Below are positions 35,601-43,184 of a DNA stretch of 64,000 nucleotides, one piece after another. Under the pieces are notes generated by a model. It saw only the letters and a program-made list of their open reading frames with translations. It ran no database searches and was not told the origin of the DNA. Both the position numbers and the translations under genes were made by a program. Within the stretch, counting starts at the first letter, position 1, and each line of letters opens with the position of its first letter. Source of the stretch: JBCDGZ01 sp038750655 (lineage in GTDB: Bacteria > Bacteroidota > Bacteroidia > Chitinophagales > Saprospiraceae); assembly GCA_038750655.1 (NCBI GenBank), contig JBCDGZ010000001.1, positions 88,200 to 152,199 of the forward strand. Direction: 5' to 3'.

Positions 35601-36927
35601 CATCGCGTTCGAAAATCCCGATTCCATCGTCTTCATTCGCTGCGGTGTAAAGGTGTTTATTATCTCCACTGATCGCCATATCTTCCACTCCAGTCAATCC
35701 ATTGACCAGAAAGTCATTGACGACCTGGGTATTTTTATAAGTCAAAATACTAGTAGAACTAATATCAAAAGTGACCACCGCATTTGAAGCGATGCTCGTA
35801 GCGTACAAATTATCACCGTCGTTGCTGATGCTAATGTCTATAGGATACTGCATGTCGCTGATACCGTTAGCTCCATCCTTCAGCGTGCTGCTGAAATTCA
35901 GTGCTCCACTTCCTGTATCTCTGGTGAAAACCGCAATGGCATTCTCTGTAGGTCCAGAAACACAAACTGCGCTTCCGTCCGGCGTCATCATGACAGCTAC
36001 CGCTCCCGAAAGCCCATCAACGCCGTTTTGATTATCGACGTACTGTGCAGCAAAAGTCAGATTTCCATTGCTGGTATTGCGATTAAAATTAACCAAGGCG
36101 TTATCAAACGAACCGGTTACATAAACATTTTCATTATCTCCAGAAACAATAATATCATAAGCCCCTGAAAGGCCATCAATACCGCTGATGCCATCCACTC
36201 TATCGGCTTTAAACGTCAGCATACCACTGTCGGTATTTCGTTCAAAGATATTAACAGCACTTTCGTCAAAACTGGCTACATAAACATTTTTTCCATCTGG
36301 GCTCACGCAAACACCCAGTGGAGCAGCCATATTATTGATGCCATTATTATCGTCCGTATGGGTTTCCACCACATTGAGGTAACCCGTAGTAATATTTCGG
36401 CTGAACACCACTACCGCATGGCTTGTCATTGCGGTTACATAAATATGATTACCGTCTGGACTCACTGCGATAAACTCTGGCTCTTCGAAGCTACTTAAGC
36501 CGTCACTATTGTTGACCAGAGAATGTACAAAAGTGAGCTGTCCGTCTACAGCATTGCGATTAAACACTGCTATCGCATCATCGTTCGTTCCTGCGACATA
36601 AACTTGCTGGCCGTCTGGACTCACTACAATATCGTTAGCGCCACTAATGCCACTAACCCCTTGTTCGCCATTGGTGAAGGAGTTGACAAAAGTGAGATTT
36701 CCAGTCGTTTCGTTTCGGCTGAAAGTGGTCACTGCATTGCTCGTAGAGCTTACCGTGTAAACATGTTTTCCGTCTGGACTCACTGCCGAAGAAGTAGCAC
36801 TTGATAGCAGTGCCTGCTCACTCCCCTCGAACATCAGCCCTTCGTAATACAACTGTCCGTAACTGGAAGTGCTCATTCCAATTAGTCCAATCAAAAGTGC
36901 AATAAAGAAGTTTAGTCTTGATCTCAT
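32626..36927 (-). CDS. T9SS-exported double seven-bladed beta-propeller protein with Cys-repeat stalk
   Basis: This 1433-residue protein has a signal peptide (ending SSYGQ). About 14 units of roughly 53 residues follow, with the pattern VSPDGxxVYV, A[IV]xVFxRN, TGxLTF, enough for two seven-bladed propellers (residues about 40-780). Next come about ten repeats of about 50 residues, each beginning IC[EAS]G and carrying a second Cys in GCDS (about 785-1285), which suggests one disulfide per repeat. A SprB-type repeat (GTPPYTFEWSNGATT) and a type-A T9SS sorting domain (VLTNPVAIGQPAELIFN to the end) complete it. It is probably a surface adhesin or ligand-binding protein. Propellers of this sort can be lactonase-like, but no catalytic assignment is possible. 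Confidence 0.9.
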   Translation of the reverse strand: MRSRLNFFIALLIGLIGMSTSSYGQLYYEGLMFEGSEQALLSSATSSAVSPDGKHVYTVSSTSNAVTTFSRNETTGNLTFVNSFTNGEQGVSGISGANDIVVSPDGQQVYVAGTNDDAIAVFNRNAVDGQLTFVHSLVNNSDGLSSFEEPEFIAVSPDGNHIYVTAMTSHAVVVFSRNITTGYLNVVETHTDDNNGINNMAAPLGVCVSPDGKNVYVASFDESAVNIFERNTDSGMLTFKADRVDGISGIDGLSGAYDIIVSGDNENVYVTGSFDNALVNFNRNTSNGNLTFAAQYVDNQNGVDGLSGAVAVMMTPDGSAVCVSGPTENAIAVFTRDTGSGALNFSSTLKDGANGISDMQYPIDISISNDGDNLYATSIASNAVVTFDISSTSILTYKNTQVVNDFLVNGLTGVEDMAISGDNKHLYTAANEDDGIGIFERDAVTGELSFVDIVLDGVNGVNSLNGVNGVSVSPDGQNVYVTAFWEHSISVFDRNATTGELTYREVHRDGLNGVDGLNGSNNVTVSQNGNNVYASAFWEHSVSVFSRNASTGALTYLQALENGQDGVDGIIRPSCITESPDQKHLYVTGSFSNAVAIFERNAITGMLTYIGVVKDGQNGVDGLRGANYVSLSPDGSSVYIAGKTDNAVAVFSRDANTGLLTFVQVLKNGIDNVGGIDGVSDVKVSPDGNRVYTSSEDENSSVIFNRDPATGMLTFEMMQTDNMNSVNGIQGSESLVLDASGRYIYVSGGSENSIGVFSCTYEYIASEVICSGQSITVAGKDYTSSGHYEEIIDQGNCRTIVDLDLEVVPTNFTFNKAICQGSSYTFDGTSYTTAGQYTGNFTSSIGCDSVVTLNLDVVTEFETTMMNEEICEGESIEMGGMTYSTSGSFTNTFTSTGGCDSTVVLNLNVNANKDVTMEASICAGEFYTFGNSNYINTGTYTRTFSAASGCDSVVTLNLTVVEENAIFNETICAGETYMLDGTPYTTGGSYNASITTTSGCNADVTLNLTVLPVADVTLNEAICSGSSFEMGGSSYNTSGTFNTTLTSSTGCDSVVTLNLTVVENNITLDETICEGGSYTVGGTTYSTTGTYTEVMTSQVGCGDSTVTLNLTVVPTTSLEQVSICEGESYELNGNTFTTSGTYTAMITGANGCMTTVTLELDVAPSFNVDQFAAICEGETYTVGSETFATSGSYTVNMFANGGCDSIVNLELVVNEPISANVSATICEGETYTLGNNVISQAGIYSETLSSTATGCDSTVNLVLTVIPNIEVIGIVNDDDGNNTGSIELNISIGTPPYTFEWSNGATTQTIGGLASGTYTVVVTNGNGCSRTYTYEVKLGTATGDLERIGLLVNVLTNPVAIGQPAELIFNSSDNHRLQLQLYNLSGQLLGSEQVVVGTGRSSHRLVAPPTAGLYLIRLTNEDGKSEVLRLAVQ

Positions 36928-37144
36928 TAGTAATATGTTTAGAATAATGTGTTATTTAAAACCAATAGGCTCTACTGGTGATAATTCGCTATAATCATGG
37001 ATTTTGACAGTGATCTGGGGTATGACAAATACCTGCTATTTATGACGCCGAAGCGCTGTAGAGATATGCTTTCGTTGTTGTGTATTGCTTAAGGTGAGTC
37101 TGGTTTATGGTAATCAAATCTTATACCAATCTATCTAATGAACA

Positions 37145-37177
37145 AAGCCCATTTGCTAAGAATTAGCAAACAGGCTT
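37145..37177 (-). terminator. Probable terminator of the PorP/SprF gene
   Basis: AAGCCCATTTGCTAA (37145-37159) and TTAGCAAACAGGCTT (37163-37177) form a long stem with an internal mismatch. On the minus strand it is followed by only a weak T-stretch. It lies 26 bases beyond the stop at 37203. Confidence 0.6.
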
Positions 37178-37202
37178 GTCTCTTCTATATTTAGATGTTT
37201 TG

Positions 37203-38234
37203 TTAGAAATCTGGGCACTGTACCTTGATCGATCTGCGGTTAGTGCGCTTGTAATCCAGAATTTTTACGATAGACAATTCCGGCCCTCCTCTACCGTAAC
37301 TTACATCGGTTAAAGTAGAGATGTTGAGGTCGAAAGAAAAGGTGATGAAAGTGCTTTTATAATCCATACGTACGGCCGCAATGATGGCATCCGTTCCAGT
37401 AACGTTGTTGACGTGATACCAGCGCAGCCAAGCACCTACGTAGATAGCAGTTCCTTTATTTTGATTGTCGTATTTCAAAGTTTTGTATTTCATGAATGTC
37501 CCCATAGTCATTTCGCGGTGCGGCCCCTGATCCAAAAAGATGAAGGTGGGCTTCATAAAAGTCTTACCACTCAAGCGAAAATCACCGCCACCGTGGATGA
37601 CCAGTTTGCGATAAAGCGAAAGACCGTGATTGAGCGGGCCGTCGCTAAAGAAAGATACGTTGGGCTTATTGAGATGCTGAACGGCTGCTCCAAGGTGGAA
37701 GGAGTTGTCGCGATCGAAAGAGTAAAAATACGATAATCCGGCTGAGACATCCAGATAGCCCGTTCGATCGTTGGCCCCGTTGGCAATAGCGGGCTCATTA
37801 TCAAAGGCGACGATATTGGAATAGTTGACACTGTTCCCGACAAACCCCAAGGAAATACCTGCGGATAAAAAACTATTACCGAAAGGACTCAAGGATTTGA
37901 GAACAGAACCCATCACGCTTGCAGAGCGAGTAGTAAAGTCCAAATCCCCGGCTTTATCTGAATAGAGCTGAATACCGCCGGCGACAATATCATTACGCCC
38001 CAGCTGCATCAATCTCGCATCTGCCGAGGCCGTTACCGTTTGGTAACCTTTAGTTACGCTCTGCCATTGGCTACGGGCATTGGCGATCAATCGCATGTCG
38101 CCGTTAAAAAGTCCGGTCATACCGGGATTCAGCAAAATTGGTGAAGCATGAATGTGCGAAAGGTGAACATCCTGGGCTTGTAGTGGAGGTGCGAATAGGA
38201 TTAGCAGCAATAGGCTGTGTACAATTCTTTGCAT
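37203..38234 (-). CDS. PorP/SprF-family type IX secretion membrane protein
   Basis: The ATG at 38234 is chosen because it opens a signal peptide (MQRIVHSLLLLILFAPPLQAQ); the 46 upstream codons of the open frame lack coding character. The 343-residue product starts with DVHLSHIHASPILLNPGMTG, the hallmark N-terminus of PorP/SprF proteins, followed by barrel-like strands. These outer-membrane proteins help export or anchor particular T9SS cargos and are often encoded next to their cargo. The neighbouring double-propeller protein, transcribed in the same direction 275 bases downstream, is therefore a plausible partner. A second family member sits at 59917. Confidence 0.88.
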   Translation of the reverse strand: MQRIVHSLLLLILFAPPLQAQDVHLSHIHASPILLNPGMTGLFNGDMRLIANARSQWQSVTKGYQTVTASADARLMQLGRNDIVAGGIQLYSDKAGDLDFTTRSASVMGSVLKSLSPFGNSFLSAGISLGFVGNSVNYSNIVAFDNEPAIANGANDRTGYLDVSAGLSYFYSFDRDNSFHLGAAVQHLNKPNVSFFSDGPLNHGLSLYRKLVIHGGGDFRLSGKTFMKPTFIFLDQGPHREMTMGTFMKYKTLKYDNQNKGTAIYVGAWLRWYHVNNVTGTDAIIAAVRMDYKSTFITFSFDLNISTLTDVSYGRGGPELSIVKILDYKRTNRRSIKVQCPDF

Positions 38235-38408
38235 TGGTTTGTGTAATTTCCTGGTTGTAACGCTAATTAGTTCTTCTCGGGGGGAGCTAATGAGGGAAGT
38301 GGGGAGAAATCTGGGGAGAAAAGTATGGAGGGAACTGTACTTGTAATGGCTAAAAGACAAATTCCATACCAACTGATTGTGACAGGGAAGATTTAGTCGG
38401 TCTTAATG

Positions 38409-38440
38409 TTGAATTTTCAAAAGACTCTTACTTACCTTTG
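38409..38440 (+). promoter_or_regulatory. Promoter of FKBP lipoprotein genes
   Basis: TTG (38409-38411), 21 bases, then TACCTTTG (38433-38440) matches the Bacteroidota consensus. Transcription would begin near 38447, leaving a leader of about 10 bases before the ATG at 38457, and ruling out the in-frame ATG at 38406 as start. Confidence 0.65.
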
Positions 38441-38456
38441 CGGCAAATTCCTGTCT

Positions 38457-39005
38457 ATGTCACTAAAAAGAATCGCGCTGTTCCTTAGCTTGGCTGCCCT
38501 TGTACTGCTCTCCGCCTTCGGCTGCCAATCGGACCCCAATAGCCCCAAACGCTCCACCAGCGAAGACGATCTGATCGCCCGGCTGTCCGTCGAACTGGTC
38601 GGCAATCCGCGTACGCAAGCAGAAAAAGAACGCAACCAGATCATCAACTACGCTATCGATAGCTTGCTAGATGTCCAATCGACACCTTCTGGCCTCTACT
38701 ATTACATCGAAGAGCCCGGAACGGGCAACCCACCGCCGCGCGGCGGCAGGGTAACTGCCCACTATCGCGGCCGCATGCTCGATGGTAAAGAATTCGACTC
38801 CTCGTACCGACGAGGCCAGCCTCTGAGCTTCGGACTGGGGCAGATGATCCCGGCCTGGCAAGAAGGCATCCCGATGCTGCGCCCCGGTGGAAAGGCGACC
38901 TTTCTGGTGCCCTCCGCACTGGCCTACGGCACCAGAGGATTCCCCGGCCTCATCGACCCCAACACCCCCCTGCGCTTCGACGTTGAATTGCTCACTGTGA
39001 ACTAA
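38457..39005 (+). CDS. FKBP-type peptidyl-prolyl isomerase, lipoprotein (copy 1)
   Basis: The start at 38457 gives MSLKRIALFLSLAALVLLSA then a lipobox (SAFGC) with Cys at about residue 23. The 182-residue product has a short helical linker and a C-terminal FKBP domain with GRVTAHYRGRMLDGKEFDSS, FGLGQMIPAWQEGIPMLRPG and FLVPSALAYGTRG. Compared with copy 2 the loop after AYGxRG differs (FPGLIDPN in place of a VIPPN-type loop). It is probably a membrane-anchored folding helper in the periplasm, acting on exported proteins. It is transcribed with the paralogue 32 bases downstream. Confidence 0.9.
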   Translation: MSLKRIALFLSLAALVLLSAFGCQSDPNSPKRSTSEDDLIARLSVELVGNPRTQAEKERNQIINYAIDSLLDVQSTPSGLYYYIEEPGTGNPPPRGGRVTAHYRGRMLDGKEFDSSYRRGQPLSFGLGQMIPAWQEGIPMLRPGGKATFLVPSALAYGTRGFPGLIDPNTPLRFDVELLTVN

Positions 39006-39037
39006 TCCTTTAATCAATTTTTATAAAATCCGAAATA

Positions 39038-39535
39038 ATGATCATCAGACAATGCTTACTGCTTACACTGCTCCTCGCAGTCATCAGCTGTACCCCAAAA
39101 TTGGAAAAGAGACTCAAAGAAGGCCTGATCGAAAATCCTACGACACAGACTGAAATCGATAAAAACGCGATTATTAACTACGCCATTGCCAATGAAATGG
39201 ATGTGCAAGCCACCGAGTCTGGAATCCATTATGTCATCACAGCTGAAGGGACGGGGGATGCTCATCCTACCACTAGCTCAAGAGTAAAGGCGCACTACAC
39301 CGGGAAATTGCTGGACGGCACTAAGTTCGATTCTTCTCTGGATCGGGGAACGCCGCTGGAATTTGGCCTTGGGCAGGTCATCAAAGGTTGGCAAGAGGCC
39401 ATTCCGCTGCTTAAAAAAGGCGGCAAGGGGACTTTCTTGATTCCTTCCGAGCTGGCCTACGGCAAGCGGGGCGCAGGCAAAGTCATCCCGCCCAACAGCG
39501 TACTGCTCTTCGAGATCGAGCTGCTGGATTTCTAA
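39038..39535 (+). CDS. FKBP-type peptidyl-prolyl isomerase, lipoprotein (copy 2)
   Basis: This 165-residue protein has a lipoprotein signal (MIIRQCLLLTLLLAVISC). A linker similar to that of copy 1 (IENPTTQTEIDKNAIINYAI) leads to a typical FKBP domain (KAHYTGKLLDGTKFDSSL, FGLGQVIKGWQEAIPLL, FLIPSELAYGKRG, VIPPNSVLLFEIELL). All family landmarks are present, so it is probably an active isomerase. It follows copy 1 by 32 bases and ends at a strong terminator. Confidence 0.92.
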   Translation: MIIRQCLLLTLLLAVISCTPKLEKRLKEGLIENPTTQTEIDKNAIINYAIANEMDVQATESGIHYVITAEGTGDAHPTTSSRVKAHYTGKLLDGTKFDSSLDRGTPLEFGLGQVIKGWQEAIPLLKKGGKGTFLIPSELAYGKRGAGKVIPPNSVLLFEIELLDF

Positions 39536-39560
39536 ATTGCTGTTCCCAACCCCTCTTACC

Positions 39561-39599
39561 AAAAAATCCCTCTGATCATTGCGATCAGAGGGATTTTTT
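39561..39599. terminator. Bidirectional terminator between FKBP and serA
   Basis: AAAAAATCCCTCTGATC (39561-39577) pairs perfectly over 17 bases with GATCAGAGGGATTTTTT (39583-39599), with a five-base loop. It can act on both strands for the convergent genes ending at 39535 and 39621. Confidence 0.93.
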
Positions 39600-39620
39600 A
39601 TTGGTCGACCATCGGCCTCA

Positions 39621-40574
39621 TTAGTTATTAAAGGCCGCAGTAATTTTATCAGCCAATTCCAATCCAATATTGCGCTGTGCTTCAACCGTAGAGGCACCGA
39701 TGTGCGGGCTGAGGGAGATGCGAGGGTGTTCCAGCAGCTCCTTGCGAGGCGTCGGCTCGTTTTCAAAAACATCGAGGCCGGCGGCAGCGAGGGTCCCTTC
39801 GTTGAGGGCTTGGAGTAGGGCCTCTTCATCGACGGTACCGCCGCGCGAGCAGTTGATTAAGATGGCACCGTCTTTCATTTGGGCAAACTCATCGTGGCTC
39901 AGCACGGGCTTCCCCAGGAAGGGAATATGTAGGCTAACGATGTCGGCCTGAGCAAGCATGTCTTCCATGCTCACCGTCGACAGCACCTCTGTAGTGGTGT
40001 CGCCACTATTTCCCATGACCACCTCAATATCTGCCGTTTCCACAAAGGGATCGACGGCCAGCACTTTAATCCCGAGGCCCAGTGCAATGCGGGCAGTTTC
40101 CTGACCAATGCGGCCCATGCCGATGATGCCCATCGTTTTTCCCCGCAGTTGGAAGCCCTTGGAGTAGGCTTTTTTGAGGCTTTTGAATTCGCTATCGCCT
40201 TTGCCGGGCATTTCGCGGTTGGCCAGGTGAAGGCTGCGCGCCAGGCCGAAGAGGTGGCCGAAGGTCAGTTCGGCTACTGCTTGCGAAGAAGCCGCAGGCG
40301 TGTTGATGACCGCAATATTTTTACTCTTGGCATAATCAACGTCGATATTATCCAAGCCCACTCCACCTCTGGCAATCACTTTCAGATTGGGGCAGCTATC
40401 GATCAGAGCCTGTCTTACTTTTGTAGCACTCCGGACTACAATAGCCTCATATTCGGGGAGACGAGCAGGGAGGTCGTCCTGAGCAATTTTTGTATTATCA
40501 ACTTGAAAACCGGCGGCCTCCAGTTGGGCCTGACCATCAGGATGGATACCATCATTGACCAATATCTTTGTCAT
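39621..40574 (-). CDS. serA: D-3-phosphoglycerate dehydrogenase (short form)
   Basis: The ATG at 40574 (MTKILVNDGIHPDG) is chosen over the upstream in-frame start, whose residues are not family-like. The 317-residue enzyme would oxidise 3-phosphoglycerate in serine synthesis. It shows the D-2-hydroxyacid dehydrogenase landmarks GGVGLDNID, the Rossmann motif GIIGMGRIGQETA, INCSRGGTVDEEAL and SPHIGASTVEAQ with the catalytic His. It ends after the catalytic domain and lacks an ACT regulatory domain, so it is probably not serine-inhibited through that route. No serC lies nearby. A related 2-hydroxyacid specificity cannot be excluded. Confidence 0.88.
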   Translation of the reverse strand: MTKILVNDGIHPDGQAQLEAAGFQVDNTKIAQDDLPARLPEYEAIVVRSATKVRQALIDSCPNLKVIARGGVGLDNIDVDYAKSKNIAVINTPAASSQAVAELTFGHLFGLARSLHLANREMPGKGDSEFKSLKKAYSKGFQLRGKTMGIIGMGRIGQETARIALGLGIKVLAVDPFVETADIEVVMGNSGDTTTEVLSTVSMEDMLAQADIVSLHIPFLGKPVLSHDEFAQMKDGAILINCSRGGTVDEEALLQALNEGTLAAAGLDVFENEPTPRKELLEHPRISLSPHIGASTVEAQRNIGLELADKITAAFNN

Positions 40575-41006
40575 CGCGAATTCGAATTTTATGGGTAGTA
40601 AAAAAGAAAACGCAAAGTAAACCATTTTTGCGAACGAAATCCAGTGGTCAAATGACTTTTTCCTTTAATTTAATCCTTTGAGGGTATAAGAGTGGGTATT
40701 TTATATTTTTTTAAAAATATATATTGAGGTTAATGTGCTGATGGTGAGAGGTTTAATGCTTTGAAGTGAGTTTTTATCGTATAGGATTAATATTATTGTT
40801 TATGGAATTTTCGAAAAACTCCGTCTATGTCAGGCATGATGTCCATCTACAGGTACCAATGGATGATCAGCTTTGCACTTCTTGCGGCTCAGACAGCGTA
40901 GAGTGAAGGAATCGCTGTACCTGTAGAGAAAGATTGGAGCCGGCGGAGGCGGTTGGGTGGGTCCCAACCCAAAGCCCATCGCTATATCATCCCTACTTTT
41001 TAACCA
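40575..41006. other. 432-base gap with candidate structured region
   Basis: No coding frame is seen. The left part is AT-rich (40680-40800). The right part is GC-richer and holds inverted repeats: CTACAGGTAC (40847-40856) with GTACCTGTAG (40917-40926), and GGTTGGG (40951-40957) with CCCAACC (40963-40969). It lies downstream of the gene at 41007 and upstream of serA, both on the minus strand. It may be a non-coding RNA, a long 3' end or the serA leader. I could not match it to a known RNA family. Confidence 0.45.
40847..40926. repeat. 10-bp perfect inverted repeat enclosing 60 bases
   Basis: The arms are CTACAGGTAC and GTACCTGTAG. Inside are shorter repeats such as ACAGCG (40893-40898), which can pair with CGCTGT (40913-40918) in competition with the outer stem. 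This kind of mutually exclusive pairing is seen in regulatory leaders, but no function is shown here. Confidence 0.5.
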
Positions 41007-41393
41007 CTAAAATAAATCCGCAGCAACTTTAAACAAGATTGCATTAATAAATGTCAAGACGAAAGCTAGAATAAACGCCCACAAAAAACTTTTGACTTTA
41101 AAATTACTCAAAAAGAAGGAGGCCAGCATAATCACTACACCGTCTACAATGAAGCCTAGGATACCTTGAGTGAAGCCCGTTTTATCTTCTAGGTAAATAC
41201 CAATAGTTGCATTGAGGATGGCAATGACCAGCGCAACGATGACGGCGGAGAAGAAGCCCTTGATTTCCACACCATCTAAAAACATGGCGGCAATCAACAA
41301 AGCCAGGGCATTGACGACCATCGTAAGGATGAAATTGCCGTTGAAGGATTCAATGAAGGTTTGGAAGAAACTTCCGTCAGATAAGGTTTCCAT
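41007..41393 (-). CDS. Four-TM membrane protein, phage holin 4_2/YvlD-like
   Basis: This 128-residue protein consists mostly of four hydrophobic helices (about 21-41, 47-66, 79-96, 102-122) with short loops, including NALALLIAAMFLDGVEIKGF and GFIVDGVVIMLASFFLS. The pattern fits the phage-holin-4_2 superfamily (YvlD), which is widespread on bacterial chromosomes outside prophages. No phage gene is nearby, so holin activity is not implied. It is preceded by a coiled-coil membrane protein gene 43 bases upstream on the same strand. Confidence 0.75.
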   Translation of the reverse strand: METLSDGSFFQTFIESFNGNFILTMVVNALALLIAAMFLDGVEIKGFFSAVIVALVIAILNATIGIYLEDKTGFTQGILGFIVDGVVIMLASFFLSNFKVKSFLWAFILAFVLTFINAILFKVAADLF

Positions 41394-41436
41394 GTGTGTT
41401 TTGTTTTGATTGGATAAACGAATAGAACTTGCTTAG

Positions 41437-41754
41437 TTATTCCTTTTGCGTTGCTAATTTACTCTCTGCGGCCTCTAATTGCTGCCGCAACTGCGCATTT
41501 TCTTCTTTTAGTGATTCGATTTCTCGTTCTAACTGCTTGATTTTGGTGGATTCCTTGTCGGGCACGCTGATTTCCTTTGTTGTTGCAGTGGAAGAAGAAG
41601 AGGACGAATCGCTCAGGCCGACGAGTTCCTTGATGTTCTGGATGCCGTCTTGGCCATTATAATAGGAAGCCCCCAGATAAATTAGTGGAGCGGTAACGAT
41701 GATGAAGAGCACAAAACGAGTAAAACCAGTTACTTTAAGTTTTCTATTGGACAT
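41437..41754 (-). CDS. Membrane-anchored coiled-coil protein
   Basis: This 105-residue protein has one N-terminal transmembrane segment (about 13-31, RFVLFIIVTAPLIYLGAS), then a low-complexity Ser/Thr linker with six consecutive Ser, and a C-terminal coiled coil (about 70-105, IKQLEREIESLKEENAQLRQ, with leucines at heptad spacing). It has no recognised family. It is probably co-transcribed with the downstream four-TM gene. A minus-strand CAAATATA complement (TATATTTG at 41817-41824) could be its -7 element. Confidence 0.65.
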   Translation of the reverse strand: MSNRKLKVTGFTRFVLFIIVTAPLIYLGASYYNGQDGIQNIKELVGLSDSSSSSSTATTKEISVPDKESTKIKQLEREIESLKEENAQLRQQLEAAESKLATQKE

Positions 41755-41897
41755 ATTTAGTACGTTATTATTCGAAAATGATGCAAAGGGGCCGGTTGTC
41801 GTACCCTCAGTCCTAACAAATATAAAAGAACTTCCTTCTTCCGTCCTTTTTCTTCTACTGATTCTAAAAAAATCCAGACCAGACTTCCCTCAGATCG

Positions 41898-41927
41898 TAC
41901 TTTTGTCGCAGAAGCTTGATACTTTTG
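41898..41927 (+). promoter_or_regulatory. Possible promoter of beta-oxidation genes
   Basis: Two exact -7 consensus matches, TACTTTTG at 41898-41905 and again at 41920-41927, lie 37-66 bases before the ATG at 41964. Neither has a clear -33 TTG at the usual spacing, so the choice between them is open. Confidence 0.4.
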
Positions 41928-41963
41928 CACTAAAATCTTTAGCCAGTAACAACCCATGCTGCA

Positions 41964-43169
41964 ATGAACGAAGCCTATATCTTTGATGCCCTCCGTACTC
42001 CTCGGGGAAAAGGAAAAACCAGTGGTGCTTTACACGAGGTTAAGCCCATCAACCTGCTGATCAGCTGTCTGGATGCTTTGAAAGAACGAAATGGTCTGGA
42101 TACGACCGAAGTGGACGATCTGCTGGTTGGTTGTGTGAGTCCGATCAATGATCAAGGGGCCAACATCGCTAAAGCCGCCCTGCTGTATGCGGGTTGGGCG
42201 GATAGTGTGGCGGGGATGCAGCTCAACCGCTTTTGCGCCTCTGGCCTCGAAACCATCAATACCGCTGCGGCCCGCATCCGCTCTGGCTGGGACCAACTCA
42301 TCGTCGCCGGAGGCGTGGAGAGCATGAGTCGGGTCAAAATGGAGAGCGACGGTGGCGCCCTGCTGTTCGACTCTGAAGTCATGATCAGCTCCGGCTACCT
42401 GCCTCAAGGCATCTCGGCTGACCTAATCGCCACCATCGAAGGCTTCACCCGCGAGCAACTGGACGCCTACGCCCTGCAATCGCAGCAACGAGCCGCCGCC
42501 GCCTGGGACAACCAACGCTTCCAATCTTCTATCATCCCCATCTACGACCAAAACGAACTGCTGGTGCTAGACCGCGACGAGTACCTACGCCCCAATACGA
42601 CGGCCGAAAAGCTGGCCAGCTTAGCTCCGGCCTTCGCAGCCATCGGCGACTGGGGATTTGATGCGATGGCCCTCAAAAAATACCCGACGGTAGCCCGGCT
42701 AAAGCACCTGCACACGGCGGGCAATTCCTCTGGAATCGTCGATGGAGCGGCCCTGGTGCTGGTCGGTAGCCCCGAAAAGGGCGAAGCACTGGGCCTGCGC
42801 CCTCGCGCCCGTATCCGCGCCGTTGGAACCGTCGGCTCGGAGCCCACCATTATGCTGCAAGGCCCAACTCCGGCTACTCAGAAGGCACTGAAAAATGCTG
42901 GAATGACTAGGCAAGATATTGACCTTTGGGAAATGAACGAGGCCTTTGCGGCTCCCGTACTCAAATACCAACAGGATATGCAAATAGACCCCGAATACCT
43001 GAATGTCAACGGGGGGGCCATCGCTATGGGGCATCCGCTGGGCGCTACCGGAGCGATGCTGCTGGGCACCTTGCTGGACGAGCTGGAATTGCGCGACCTG
43101 AACGTGGGGCTGGTCAGCCTATGTGTGGGCGGCGGCATGGGTATTGCCACTATTATTGAGCGAATTTGA
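41964..43169 (+). CDS. Acetyl-CoA C-acyltransferase (3-ketoacyl-CoA thiolase)
   Basis: This 401-residue thiolase has the nucleophile Cys91 in NRFCASGLETIN, GGVESMS, the His motif NVNGGAIAMGHPLGATGAM and the second Cys in SLCVGGGMGIA. It cleaves 3-ketoacyl-CoA in the last step of fatty-acid beta-oxidation in the cytoplasm, releasing acetyl-CoA. The gene is followed after 15 bases by the multifunctional hydratase/dehydrogenase, the usual beta-oxidation pairing, so FadA/FadI function is favoured over biosynthetic acetoacetyl-CoA thiolase. Confidence 0.94.
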   Translation: MNEAYIFDALRTPRGKGKTSGALHEVKPINLLISCLDALKERNGLDTTEVDDLLVGCVSPINDQGANIAKAALLYAGWADSVAGMQLNRFCASGLETINTAAARIRSGWDQLIVAGGVESMSRVKMESDGGALLFDSEVMISSGYLPQGISADLIATIEGFTREQLDAYALQSQQRAAAAWDNQRFQSSIIPIYDQNELLVLDRDEYLRPNTTAEKLASLAPAFAAIGDWGFDAMALKKYPTVARLKHLHTAGNSSGIVDGAALVLVGSPEKGEALGLRPRARIRAVGTVGSEPTIMLQGPTPATQKALKNAGMTRQDIDLWEMNEAFAAPVLKYQQDMQIDPEYLNVNGGAIAMGHPLGATGAMLLGTLLDELELRDLNVGLVSLCVGGGMGIATIIERI

Positions 43170-43184
43170 TAGAACCATCGAGCC

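Noticed and set aside
40951..40969. GGTTGGG/CCCAACC hairpin as a terminator of the gene at 41007
   Set aside because: It has no T-run on the minus strand after the stem, so it does not qualify as an intrinsic terminator.
41007..41393. Holin-like gene as evidence of a prophage
   Set aside because: The holin 4_2/YvlD family is common on chromosomes, and no phage structural, lysis or integrase genes lie nearby.
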